From assembly GCA_016630955.3 (NCBI GenBank), contig CM049985.1:1426001-1490000 (forward strand): a stretch of 64,000 bases of DNA, written 5' to 3'. The position numbers and the translations under genes were made by a program. Source of the stretch: Didymella arachidicola. Taxonomy: Eukaryota; Ascomycota; Dothideomycetes; Pleosporales; Didymellaceae. Under the pieces are notes generated by a model, which saw nothing but the letters and a program-made list of their open reading frames with translations, was not told the origin of the DNA and did not search any database. Below, piece by piece: positions 1-11,127 of this stretch. Within the stretch, counting starts at the first letter, position 1. Each line of letters opens with the position of its first letter.

Positions 1-2619
1 AACCGCGGTCGCACGAGGCCTTGTTCAGGATGAGCGCATCTTCAATATCATATCCGGAATAGGACATGACAGCAACAGTAGCGTTCTGACCGGCAGGGAG
101 CTTGTCGTACTTTGTGAGTTCAATGGTCCGGGTTTTGACCATGGGTTGCTGAGGATAAACCATCAGGTAGAGCAGTGTGTCTATCCTGTTGAACTGATTG
201 TAGGCAATGGCGCCGATAGCTTGTTTACCCATGGCACATTGATAGGTGTTACGGGGCGACTGGTTGTGATGAGGGTAAGGGATGAGGCCAGCAACAGCGC
301 CGAGAATGGTGAACGGTTCGATCTCGAGATGTGTGGTGTGCTGGTTGATGTCCTTCTCGGACAAGGCAATGTTAGTGTCGTTCTCTTCATTGGTATCGAG
401 ATACTCGACAAGACCCCTTGTCAAGAAGTCCTCAAACTCCCAGGTACCTTTCCGCAAAGCCTTCAAGTATCGCGCTGTGACCTTTGACTTCTCGTTCTCA
501 ACGATGATCATCGGTCGACAGATACGACCTTCGTCGGTCGCGATGTGAACTTCGCAATGATCGTGATCGATGTGAATGCTCGTGAACTCGGAGATACGCC
601 CCATCCGTCTCAGCTTCCGAAAGCTATTCAGGAACCGTTTCGGCGTATCCGTGACTGCGATAGGTGTACCATTCAAACACACAGAATAAACGCCTTCAGC
701 GTGAATCTCCTCTCCAGTCTGTGAGCAGATGTCTTCCGCACCCAACAAGAACACAATCTTGCGCACCGGCCCCTCGTCATCCTCGGTCGTGATATGGGTC
801 ATCAGTGCCAGGTTCTTGACTAGACCGCAAGCCTCTCCTTCAGGCGTGTCAGATGTACACAACATGCCAAACTGACTGGGTTGCAGTGCACGAGGCCCAG
901 ACACCTTCCTTGTCTTCTCGAACTGCGAGCTGATGCGCGTCATCATACCAAGCGCAGCGATATAACTCAGTCGACTCAGCACATGCGTGACACCGGCTCT
1001 CTCCATCTTGAAACGCTTCAAGCTCCAGTTCCCAGTAGCGATGGCGCGCTCAATACCCATGGTGATGTGGTTTTTGTGCACGCTGAAGTGCGAGAAGGCG
1101 TCGAATTCCTGGGCGCGGTTCTGCTTTTTCAGGACCTTGTCGATGCTGAGCTTGAAGTCGTGGTTGAAGCGCTTGAAGTGGTCTTCAAAGAGCAGAGACA
1201 GCATCTGCCCTGACAATTCAAGACGCTTGTTTCCGACATAGTCGCGGTCGTCGACGAGCTTGGGGTCTTGCATAGCCATGAGCACTCTTCGGGCCATGAG
1301 GGCGACGTAAAGCGCTTTGGGTCGGTAGTTGGTGCCAACGACGGGGACGTGTGGGAGGATAACATTCGACAAGCATTCGATGGCCTCGAGATGGTAATTT
1401 CGCATGCGGGAAGCGCCGGCTGGCTTCTTTGTCAGTCGTACTCGATGACCAATGTACTCCAGAGCCTTCTCCTGAGTGTGGATCCCTTCTCTTGCACAGG
1501 CCTCAAAGTTGATGGCGAAGCTGTCCTGGTAGGCGCTGTCATCTCCGGCAACCATGAGCAAGATCTCCTTGTCCGAGTGGACTCCCAGAGCCTTGAGCGC
1601 AAAGACGATCGGAACCTCTTCGGAAAGAGTGTTGTGCCTCAAGAACATGAGCCCCTTCTTCTGGATGACGTAGGTCTTGGTGCGCCTTTCGTGGGTCGAA
1701 CTCGTAACGCTGGCCTGCATGATTCCCTTTGCACTCTCGACAATGACACGGTTCTTGTTGAGCTGCTCCTGCACCAAAATGACCTTCTCTTGCCCACGCG
1801 TGATGAAGTAGCCTCCAGGGTCCAGCGGACACTCCTCCATGACAGCCATCTCACGGTCGTTCTTGCCAGCCAGGACGCACTTGTTGCTCTTCAGCATGAT
1901 TGGCATTCTCCCAATCTTGATGTTTGTGCGCTTGACCTTTGCGCTGCCCCTCGTGTAGACGATATCCACGACGATGGGGGCCGCGTACGTCATGTCTCTC
2001 AGCCGGCACTCGTTGGGCGTAATGGTGCTGCGGTGATGGTCGAGGTCATCTTCCTCCTGCCTGTTGGGCGACAGGACGCGGATGTCGGCATACTCGAGGA
2101 GGAACTTTGGGTCGAAGTCGCTGCGCACGAAGCGGTTGGCCTTGATGATCTTCTTGAGCTCGACATCGACGAAGTGGTTGTACGAGTCGACGTGCTGCTT
2201 GACGAGGCCCTTGACTTTGAGGAAGGCGGGGAGCAGGTTCCACTTGTCACGGGCCGTGTTGATGGGCTCGTCGAGGCGCTTGCCGTAGTAGAAGGGCTCG
2301 AGGAGGGCGGCGAATTCGTCTTTGGCCTGCGTGTTGAGTGGCGCTTTGCGTTTGCGCGTTGCTTCGGCGGACAGGGACGCGTCGGGGTTGAGGTCTGCGG
2401 GCGGCTGCCCCTCTGCAGCTGCGCCCCCACGGCCAACAGGGCCGCCATTGCCTGCATCGACGTCCTGCACGCTGCCGTCTGCCTCTGCTGCGGGAGCTTT
2501 TGCCCGTGCTGCCCCGCGCGGGGGGGCTTTGGGCTTGGCTTTTGGCGCTTCCTGTGCGCGAGTTAGGCGTGCTGGTGCTGTTCCTGCTGCGATCCGGCGC
2601 ATACCTTCTTGCCCACCAT
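1..2619 (-). CDS. RPC2: RNA polymerase III second-largest subunit (RPC2/RET1), 5' three-quarters, cut by left edge
   Basis: Catalytic beta-like subunit of RNA polymerase III, which makes tRNA and 5S rRNA in the nucleus. The start is ATG at 2619. A 5-codon first exon (MVGKK) is followed by a 53-nt intron (2604..2552, GTATGC donor, CTAAC branch site, CACAG acceptor), and the frame then stays open to base 1. About 855 codons are present of an expected 1130-1150. A low-complexity Ala/Pro/Lys-rich N-terminus leads into the conserved protrusion, lobe and fork regions, and the left edge reaches SGYDIEDALILNKAS. That wording fits RPC2 rather than RPB2 (GYNQEDS) or RPA2. The C-terminal hybrid-binding and clamp parts lie outside the window. 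Confidence 0.93.
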
Positions 2620-3015
2620 ATCTGCGACCGCTCACGAAAGACCTCGGTCGGGCACGTTGGAGGCGTTGGACGAGACGAGAGCCTGGGAAAAAAGTTAGCG
2701 TGCCGGCAGCTGCGAGTCACAGCAGGGATCGCGGTGGGGGCGTCAGCGGGCCAATTACCATTGGAGGAAATCCGCCAGCAGCCCCATTTGCCCGTGGGTG
2801 ACCATTCAGATGCTCTCACAGCACTGTACGAAGAAGCTCCTTTTTTGTCAAAACCAGCAGCCAGGATATATTTTCGATATGATCTCGATACGGCTTCGAT
2901 ATGCTACCAGCCACAACGCCCGCTAGATGCTACCAAACGAACAAAAGTATGCAAAAAGGCGCTTGCAGTCCATGACACACAGACTGCAACAACAAGCACA
3001 ACAAATCATGGAGCG
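2620..3015. other. Intergenic, 396 bp
   Basis: This tandem gap holds the 3' flank of the SR-rich gene and the promoter of RPC2. Long open frames on the opposite strand here are shadows of the GC-rich flanking genes. I see no distinct element. Confidence 0.5.
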
Positions 3016-4849
3016 CTAAAATGCAGCGCCTCCCACCTCCGTCTCGCCATTCAGGTTCCTCAGCGACTGTTCTGCGAGATCCACACGGAGCTGCGCAGTC
3101 TCGGCGTCGCGCTCCAAAGAATCCCACTCCCTCAGCTTTGCCCGCTTGGCATCCTCCTTCTTCTCAATCATCTCGCGCAGCTTCCGCGCCTCGTCTTCCA
3201 GCCTGAGGATCTTGCTCTTGTCGTACATCTCAGGCAATTTCTGGCCGCCAGGCATCTCCTTTGGCAGGTCTGCGAGGTGGTCGCGGAAGCGCATCGTTCG
3301 TGGGTACGTGGTCGCGGTCGAGTTGCTGGATCCGCGGAATGTAGCCGAGTAGGATGTTGCGCCGCTGACGGATCCTCGAGGGCCAGCGGCTGGGCCATCG
3401 TGGAAGCCACCACGGAAGCCGCCGCCACCGCGGGGACCACCGCCCCAGGGTCCTCGTCGTGGAGGGCCGGAAAAGTCACGCGGAGCATCGTATGCGAAGC
3501 CACCGCGTCCTCCACCGCGGGGTCTGGTGGGGGCACTCAGCGCAGGGTTGCCACCTCGAGGGCCTGTTGGGGGAGCGGTCGGTGCTAGGCTTGCAGGTCC
3601 AGCAGGCGGCGATATGGCTGGTGAGGGGTAGCTACGGCTCGAGGGGCCTGTTGGGGGTGCCCTGGAGAGCTCGCCATCGCCATTGCGACGAGCAGACGAA
3701 GGGCCAGTCGGCGGTGCAAAGTCCTTGTCCCTGTCGCCTCGGGGTCCTCTGGGAGGGCTGGCATCGCGTCTTCGAGGAGGACTCCGCTCTCTGGCTGGGC
3801 TGGGCTCCCGGCGGCGAGGGGGCGACCGCTCCCGTTCGCGCTCCCGGAAGCTTTCGCGAGGTGCTCTGCTGGGCTCGCGCTCGCGGAACGGCGACCGTGG
3901 TGCCGAGGTCGGCTCTCTGGTAGGTCTGTCGTCTACCAGCGCAGCTCTGCTGGGGTGGACGGTAGGTCGAGGCGAGGACCGCCGCGAGGTCGCTGCAGAC
4001 TGGGCGCCCGAGGCCTCGTTGGACGTGTGCGCAGGCCTGGCCGAGGGCGACCGACGGCTCCGCCAGGTGTCTGCCGTGAATGGGTCGGCGCGGTCGCGTC
4101 GGGGCGAAGGGGAGCGGCGGCGGAAGTCGCGGTTGTCGCGCAGCGGAGGCGAGATTCGTCGCGGGCTGGAAGCAGTTAGCACCAACTGGGCGCCGGTCGA
4201 GAGCAAGTCTGCATACCTGTGGATGCGCGAGCGCGGCTCGTCGTAGCGGCTGGGGCGGACAGGCGAGCGCACGCCGCGGCTTCGGGCGGGCGACGCTTCG
4301 CGGGTCCGCGGCGGTGGTGACCTGTCGCGCGGGCGCGGCGAGCGGGTGTAGGAATCGTAGCCGTCTCTCCTGGGCGAGCGAGCGCGATCGCTCCTGTAGT
4401 CGTCTCGGCGCGGAGAAAAGTTGCGGCGCGGCGGCGAGCGCGGTCGGGCTCTCCAGTTGTCGTCGCGGCGCGGGCTGCGCGATCGCCTCCTGAACGCCGG
4501 CGAGCGGCTCCTGGGTCGCGAAGCGCGGCTGCCCCCCCCGGGAGTGTATGTGTCGGCGGAAGCAAGGCCGCGACGCGGCGGGGAGCCTCGCCTGGGCGGC
4601 GGAGAGCTGCGACGCGCTGGGGACCGCGCGCGGTAGCTGTCCACCCGAGGAGAGCGGCTGCGAGGCCGGGGCGAGCGTGGCCTGTACGTATTCGAGTATC
4701 GGTCGTCTCTGCCCGGCGTGTCAGCGTGTGTCTTGCCTGTGCATGGTGCGTGCACTGCGTAGCTGAGCTGGACGGCTGCATTGGCGCGCATACGGTGGTG
4801 TCGGCTTGACAAACCTTCGCTCTCGGTCTCTCTCACGCTCTCGGTCCAT
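3016..4849 (-). CDS. Arg/Ser-rich nuclear protein with C-terminal coiled coil
   Basis: A predicted 565-residue protein in three exons. Exon 1 starts at ATG 4849 (MDRERERDRERR). Intron 1 is 4793..4709 (85 nt). Intron 2 is 4216..4166 (51 nt, TGCTAAC branch site), and its length is a multiple of three without a stop, so reading through it also stays open. The N-terminal half is dense in SPRR, RSPR and RDR repeats, the middle has PPTGP repeats and RGG-type glycine-rich blocks, and the last 90 residues form a charged heptad-like helix (KILRLEDEARKLREMIEKKE). This composition is typical of SR-related splicing or mRNP proteins. I do not recognise a named orthologue. Its neighbour downstream in the window, SF3B2, is also a splicing factor, but that may be chance. 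Confidence 0.75.
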
Positions 4850-5634
4850 GGCGGTGTCGTGTCGTAGAGGATGGCTTCGTATAGGTTGCGAGCTGTAACA
4901 ATATACTCGGTGTGTTCTTGCTGCTACGTCTAGCTTTGCACAAGTCGGCGTGGGGGTTGCTCGCGTTTGCACTTGCACGTCGTCGAGGGCGCCAAAAGTT
5001 GAGATTCCAGGCCAAGCATTGACACGCGAATAATGGCGATCACGTGTATGCAAAGCCACCACGGCTTCGTGAGCGTACTCTTATCGACCATGTCATGACG
5101 AATGATTTCCCCATGCTGTGCTCTCAGAAGCTCTTCGTCGGTGCACTGATGCTTGATACGCTCGTCAGTTACATTTCGTGACTTCGTGGTACAGGCAGGG
5201 CGGCGCGCAGCATTTCTTTATTCGCCCTGTGTTGCTCGTACTCCTGTACGGCGTGCGCGAATCACATCAATCCTGGTCATGAACCTCTTTGTCAGCCTCT
5301 TGCCTGCCTCTGTTTTGCTGGCCCGCAGGCCATGCCTTCTCCAAACGAAGCGCATAATCATCCATCGCCGTGGCTCTTGTGCTTGCCCTCCTGCTGTTGT
5401 TGAGACGTTTTCCATCACGGTAAGCCTCATCTTGCTCTGGCCCGCACGAATGACTGCCTAGTCTGGGCTTCGATTCTGTTCATTCTGGGCGATCCTGATG
5501 GCCCTCGCATGTAACGCCATATCCCAATGCTGGCTATGATTTCTTAATCCCCTTGTGCATCCATAACGCCGCCTCGCTCGAGCCGTCCAGTCAACGTGCC
5601 ACACTCCTGTTGTACCAAAATTCCACCTCTTGCA
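4850..5634. other. Intergenic, 785 bp
   Basis: Tandem gap between two leftward genes: promoter of the SR-rich gene and 3' flank of the SF3B2 gene. Only short unconvincing frames; no repeat or RNA gene seen. Confidence 0.5.
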
Positions 5635-7404
5635 TTACCGCTTGTTGCCACGCTCAGACTCCCTCTTGACCCTCTTCCTACTCTCCGACGCTATCATGTC
5701 TGCCAGGTCGTCTTGATCGATACTCTGCCATTGCCCCGCGGCCTCGGCTCTTTGCCTTGACTCGTATTCCTTCTTCAAAGCGTCCTTGTCCAGTTTGTCG
5801 CTGTCGCCGAGCTGATCAATGTCCACAGAGACCTCGACATCACCGGCTTTGCGTTTTCTCTGAGCAGCTCCGAGCTGATCTTTCCTTGCAGCATCGAGAT
5901 CGTAAGCATGCTCGCCACCGAAGAAACCGGTTGCTGAGATGTTCTTCTCGGGAAGAACTTGGTACGCGGATCGCGGTGCGCCCGGTTCCTCCGTCTCGAT
6001 ACCCTTGCGCTGCTTCCGGAGTGTGAACTCTCCACCGATGCTCTCTGTACCACCACTCTCAGAAGGCATGGCAGATGCGGCGCCCGTCATCGATGTCTGG
6101 ATTCCGCTTGCATCCTCTTCCTCATCCTCGTCATCCTCGTCTTCTTCTTCTTCTTCCTCGTCACTTTCCTCATCCTCGCTCTCGCCCTCTGCGCGTAGTA
6201 CTCCCCAGATTGTACGCTCGACAGGTTCACCCTCATGCGAAGGCTGCTGCTGCTCTTCGAGTATGCTTGTGCCGTAGAGGTCGCCACCGAATAGAGGTCG
6301 TCCGGCATCGTCTGTCGGCGGCTTTCCCCACTGGCCGGGCTGAAAGCCCCATGAAGCGCCCGGAGGGATGGGCGCATTGACACCAGGAATACGCATGTTG
6401 GGGTACGAGGGCGAGGGACCGAAGCGTTGCATGTTGATAAGCCATGGCGGTGGGTGGCCAGGTGCCATACCGAGCGCTTCCCTCAGCTCTTCACTCAGCT
6501 CACCAGGCTTCAAGTTGACAAGATTTGTCTCAAACTCCTTGCCTTCGTAGTAGACCTCACCGTAGCGGGTAAGCTCGGGCTTCGTCTGTCGTCTGAAAAA
6601 CGCATCGTAGAGTTTGGAGTAATCGATGTCGAGCTTGCCAAGCTTTCCTTGGACTCGCTCGCGTTGCTTCTGTCGCATCGTCATCTCGGCCTGCTTCTCA
6701 AGAACCGCGTCCCGCATCTCTGCGATACCGGTCTCCTGGATGAACTTGGGCAGCGCGAACGGTGGCTTCTCAATACCTCGCTTAGATGAGAGATACTCCC
6801 TCTTTAATGACCAGTGTGTCGGCACAGGAATGACGTTCTTCGCACCCTTGATAGCGACTAACAGCTGCGGATCTGAGGATGAAACGTCTGTCCATTCCAC
6901 CAGCTCGGGCTTGCTGACCAACGACTTCAATTGGGCAACCGAAAGCTTGTTCATGGCTTTGCGCTGCTTCTTTGAAATCTTGGGCTGGCCGTCTTCTTCC
7001 TCGCTGACGTCGTCATTGTCGCTGTAGTAGATCTCTGGCTTCTCTTCATCCTTGGTAGCTACCTCCTCTTCTGTTCGCTCCCTGAACTTCTCGAAGATGT
7101 CTTTGTACTGCTCGAAGAGTGGGTTGTCTAGGTCGTACTGACTCGAAATGTCATCGATGTTGACCAAGTCCGCGGACTTCACCGCCTGTGCATCGTTATT
7201 GGTGTCGCTTTCTGGTTCAGCAGAATCGCTCTCACGCGCAGAGTCGTAGGCTTCGGAAGGTGTCTCCTGTCGTAGTGTCAATGGTGTGCTCGAGCACACA
7301 TACTAATCTGTGGGTCTCACGCTGCGCTGCGCCTTCTTCTTTGCGCGCCTATAGGCGTTCTTATTCGCTTGCTTCTTCCCTTTTGCAACAGTTGCGCCGG
7401 ACAT
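5635..7404 (-). CDS. CUS1: Splicing factor 3B subunit 2 (SF3B2/SAP145/Cus1)
   Basis: U2 snRNP component of the SF3b complex that holds U2 at the branch site. The model is two exons: ATG at 7404, 28 codons rich in Lys (MSGATVAKGKKQANKN), intron 7320..7267 (54 nt, GTGAGA donor, ATTGAC branch, CGACAG acceptor), then an open exon to 5635, giving 571 residues, usual for fungi. After an acidic N-terminus comes the DUF382 core, roughly residues 140-275 (VPTHWSLKREYLSSKRGIEK), then the PSP domain, roughly 285-340 (GHPPPWLINMQRFGPSPSYP). The C-terminal third has a long Glu/Asp run, seen in DNA as a TCx-rich tract near 6118-6180, and a basic end (RKRVKRESERGNKR). Confidence 0.93.
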
Positions 7405-7933
7405 TGTGGCGGTCGAGGTGTGTGCGAGTGGTGACGACCGTGAGCCTTGAGGCAGGCGCTACACGGCTGCAACAAATATGGAGATTCGCGTGTTTTATAT
7501 GAGACTGTAATTCCTAGCGCAGCATTCGTGCGTAGCAAGATGTACGGTCGAGGGTTTGCGCGTGCGATGAAGTTGGGTTGTGAAGGTCCACAGGTGAAGG
7601 TGACCGCGGAATCTCAAAGTTTTGGCCAAGCTCTGCGGAAGTCGCGACCCAAGCTTACGTGATGCGCTTGACCGCGCACATGAGATGCACCACCATAAGT
7701 GCAACGAGGAAGATCTCGCACCGAATACGTGTCAGTCAGTGGCCCACTGATGAATTAATTGCGCATGAACGGGTTCAAGCACGTGACGCTGATGATTGTA
7801 CCCATATCGTTAGAACTCGAAGAACATGAGATCACCCAGCCTCGCAAATGCAGACGAAACGACTCGATCACGTGCTCATTGATCATTGTGTCTGTCTCGA
7901 ATTTCTATAGATTCGATCCTGGCCGTACGTCAT
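7405..7933. other. Intergenic, 529 bp
   Basis: Promoter of the SF3B2 gene and 3' flank of the reductase gene. No RNA gene or repeat recognised. Confidence 0.5.
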
Positions 7934-8944
7934 CTAGGTCCTGTCGCTGTCCTCGAACCTCTTCTGCCAGAAACCGCGGAAATGCTTCTGCTGGCCGATC
8001 TTGTTGATCTCCTCAATCTCCTTGGGGGTGAGCTTGAAGGTAGCGACCCGGAGGTAGTCGCTGAGACGCTGCTCTTTCGAAGATGTGCTGATAGGAACGA
8101 TGTCCTGGTCGATACACCACCTCAAGGAGATCTCGCCGGCGCCGACAGCGTACTTCTTCTCAAGAGCCGCAAAGTAGTCGTCCAGAGGTCCTGGCGCTGC
8201 CTTGGTGGCAGCAGTAAGCGGGCCGTAAGCTGTGGTGGCGATGCCATGCTTCTTGTGCAGAGCAAGAAGCTCGTGGCGCTGCAGGTAAGGATGAAACTCG
8301 ATCTGGTTGCATGAAGGAACCACCCTGGCGGTCTTCAGCAGAGCGTTCAGGTGAGCCGGAGTATAGTTGGAAACGCCGATTGACTTCGCAAGCCCCTTGG
8401 CCTGGATCGCCTCCATCTGTGCCCAGGCTTTCTGAATATCTTCGTCGGTCTGTGCGAACCACGGCTGGTGGATGAGGTAGCTACGCTCAGTCAGCAACAT
8501 TCGAGTAGCTCTGTCCTTGTTCACCTACAGGTCTACATAGTCCAGCTGCAATTTCTTTAAGCTAATTTGCAGGGCGTTTTCGATGTCATGGATGTTGGCA
8601 TTGTTAACCTTGGTAGTCACAAACAGCTTCTCGCGCTCAACACCAGACTCCTTGATTCCGGTTCCAAGCTCTTGTTCTGTCTTATACACTAAAAGAGTCG
8701 TCAGTCTTTTCGATCATCCGTTTCATGGCATGGCGATGTGAACTGTGGCTAACATACTCTCTGCCCCGTCGAGGTGTGTGTAGCCCAGCTTGATTGCCAT
8801 CTTGACGGCGTCAATTATACTCTGGTCAATCTTGGACTCTTCGCCGGTCTTGGACCAGGCCGTGCCTGTACCATAGCCCAGCATTGGAATAGTTGTTCCA
8901 TCATTGAGCTTGAGGTTGGGAATGGTGACATCGAGTTTCGACAT
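7934..8944 (-). CDS. Aldo-keto reductase
   Basis: NAD(P)H-dependent carbonyl reductase of the AKR superfamily, probably cytosolic; substrate unknown. Three exons: ATG 8944, intron 1 8757..8689 (69 nt, GTATGT donor), intron 2 8528..8481 (48 nt, CTGAC branch), stop at 7934, giving 297 residues, normal for the family. The catalytic tetrad is visible: Asp in YTHLDGAE, Tyr in MYKTE (codons join across intron 1), Lys in FVTTKV, His in LYLIHQPW (joined across intron 2). Later motifs are IGVSNYTPAHL and CNQIEFHPYLQ. The C-terminus (ISTSSKEQRLSDYLR) is the cofactor phosphate-binding region. The spliced frame restores all family motifs, which supports both introns. Confidence 0.9.
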
Positions 8945-9498
8945 TTTTGATCTTCCGAGAAATCGTCGGTGAATTTAGATAGAGGGGTCGAGGTCGCGGC
9001 TGTGAAGTCGTTATGTTTACAGATTGGTGAACCGATACCGGCGAGTATCAATTGAATTGGACGTTGAAAGATTGGCCACCACGCAAGACCAATTATGCGA
9101 GTCGTGTCTACATGGCGACATCTTTGAGCGCCGAAAGTGGGGTGAGGCGGTTTTACGTCATCCCTGTACCATACACGGCAAGCATGGCTGTTCACCCTGA
9201 AGCTTCACTAACTGCCAAAATCTACAGACACCTTAGATGGAGCCTTGCACTTCTCAAAGGCAAGACTGATGATGGCAGATCTATTATATGGCATTGAATT
9301 GGAAGATCTACATACTTATCTGAGCAAGTCTAGTCCCTGACAACAGTCATTTTGATATAACCACCCTACATATGAATTGGACATGATCATGAAGCTCATC
9401 ATTTCAACGTTTAAAGCAGAACACAAAATCTTTGTTTTTCTGCGAGCCGCTGATGTTGAAGCCTATCTACACTGGGCCATGGCAGGTTTGAGTCGAGC
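8945..9498. other. Intergenic, 554 bp
   Basis: Promoter of the reductase gene and 3' flank of the F-box-like gene. Somewhat AT-richer than its surroundings, no feature recognised. Confidence 0.5.
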
Positions 9499-9948
9499 TC
9501 ATCCACGCTTACGTCGAGCCCATGCATGCAACCTTTTCTTTGTCTCTTCACTTGGTTCTTCTTGGAAGTGGAAGAACTGACCGGCAAGAGCAAACAAGAG
9601 GCTGATGTTATCTCTCAGGTTCCCGTACCCGGCGATCTGCAGCCATAGTTCCATTGGCAGTCGTCCAACTACCATTGCGTTGCCTCCATCTGTAGCAGCA
9701 TGTTGCGTTCTGTTGCGTGTCATGCGCATGCAAGTCCGCAAATCCAGGTCTGGCACCAGGCTATGGCGGTGCAAGATTGGAAACAGTGCAAGCGCGAACT
9801 GCATGTGTGAGTTCACGCTGAGGCATTCCCAAATCATAAGCAGAAGCTCTGCGGGCAGCTGATCGAAAGACGGTCCATCTTTCGGCGGCGGCGGTGGTGG
9901 TGGTGGTGGAGGAGGAGGAGGGGGCGGCGCACCCGCTGCCGAGGCCAT
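9499..9948 (-). CDS. Small F-box-like protein with polyproline run
   Basis: A 149-residue intronless frame. The first true ATG is at 9948 (MASAAG); the frame is open a little further upstream but only with a TTG. Residues 6-22 are an almost unbroken proline run (GGT/GGC triplet tract on the + strand, about 9884-9931). Then comes an F-box-like stretch (FDQLPAELLLMIWECLS) and a second similar one (VVGRLPMELWLQIAGYGN). Such proteins usually recruit substrates to SCF ubiquitin ligases, but here only the F-box-like part is present and no substrate domain follows. It starts only 38 nt past the stop of the Pga1-like gene on the same strand, which is very tight for a fungus. Confidence 0.55.
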   Translation of the reverse strand: MASAAGAPPPPPPPPPPPPPPPKDGPSFDQLPAELLLMIWECLSVNSHMQFALALFPILHRHSLVPDLDLRTCMRMTRNRTQHAATDGGNAMVVGRLPMELWLQIAGYGNLRDNISLLFALAGQFFHFQEEPSEETKKRLHAWARRKRG

Positions 9949-9986
9949 ACTCTCAAAGCGTGAGGGATTCGTCGGACAATTGCGAC

Positions 9987-10780
9987 TCAATCGCTATGCA
10001 CTTTTGCGGAAGAATCCTTAGCCACTGAAAGTAGCCAGCGGTATATGCAACCAGAGATGAACCACGCCACAACAGCGACACCCGTAATGTATAGGCCGAC
10101 CGGTGCGAGAGAACGCGGTAGGACGTTCAAGATAAAGGGATCAAGAACTACACGGATTAATCGATGCACCACTTTGAGACACCCTAGCAGCTTACTGATA
10201 TCGACATCGACTGGGGGAGGATAGTCCATCAACGTTCGGTTAGTCGAGTAGTACGACGCTGCTGCCTGGATTCGCAGGAAGAGCAGTGACTGCTCGCCTC
10301 CGTTTGTTTTTCTCACGCTCGCAACAGGCCCGAACTGTGATAGGTTTTCGCTATAAGCTGCGAGCGAGGATATGAGTACTGGGGTATCGAATATTTGAGT
10401 AACGGTGTATGTGTCGAGCCAGAAGTCAGTTGGCGACTTGAGTCAACATCAGTATGCTCTCTTGTAAGGAGATCAAGTGCCTAACTCACGGTTGCCGGCC
10501 AGCATATGCGGACCTCGTACCTCCTGCCTACCTCCAAACCGCTCAGAAGGTACCAGGTCGCGAGGCCGTGGGGCTCCGCTTTCGATGGGAACTGCACAGC
10601 AAGCTGCGTAGGCAAGACAGAGTCTATGCTCGACAACGCTTGGAGGTTCAGGTCGTCTAAGTTTGGGCGAAAATCAGGCAGAGTCACAGCGCTGGGCCCG
10701 AGGAATATGGTCTTCTCGACGTTGGCATTCACTCTCCAGGCCTGTGACACGATGCAGAGCAGGGCGGCTGTGACGCGCAT
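9987..10780 (-). CDS. PGA1: Pga1-like GPI mannosyltransferase II subunit (ER membrane)
   Basis: Predicted 246-residue secretory-pathway membrane protein. ATG 10780 begins a signal peptide (MRVTAALLCIVSQAWRVNA). One 53-nt intron at 10489..10437 (GTGAGT donor, TACTGAT branch, CAAG acceptor) joins the RYEVRICWPAT motif to SPTDFWLDTY. A luminal beta-rich domain is followed by one hydrophobic segment near the C-terminus (LYITGVAVVAWFISGCIYRW). This arrangement and the RYEVRxCW.AT signature match the fungal family annotated as Pga1, partner of Gpi18 in adding the second mannose to GPI anchors. The family call is from memory of these motifs and could be another ER protein of the same shape. Confidence 0.65.
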
Positions 10781-11127
10781 GGTTGGCGGGCAGCGTGATA
10801 CTCGAGGATGAAGCTGATCTAAGGCGACAGCTTGCTCTCACGTGGGCCAGAGCACCTTCATTGGGCCATGTAGAGCTTCACTCGAGCGTGTGTCGTTGTG
10901 TTGACGGGGTTGTTGTGGTTTGTCAGATCTTCGAGTAGGCCCGTGCCTGCCTCCGCTACCAGCTAGCTCCTTCTGTGTCGATAAACACACTAAATCTTCG
11001 ACGGCCAACACAACACTCGACACACCGTCTCCGCTGCTCCCCACCCGCAGTTTCTCGTCAAGCACCTTCAGCTCCTGCGCAGAAGGCATCCACCAGCTCC
11101 AATTCATAAACGCTCCATATAAACACC
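10781..11127. other. Divergent promoter region, 347 bp
   Basis: Separates the Pga1-like gene (leftward) from alpha-tubulin (rightward). C/T-rich stretches precede the tubulin ATG, as is common for highly expressed fungal genes. Confidence 0.5.

Noticed and set aside
1268..2566. 432-codon open frame on the + strand
   Set aside because: It lies antisense to RPC2, whose frame is conserved throughout; GC-rich codon use creates the shadow.
2500..3588. 362-codon open frame on the + strand spanning the RPC2 start and the SR-rich 3' end
   Set aside because: It overlaps two supported genes on the other strand and has no motif of its own.
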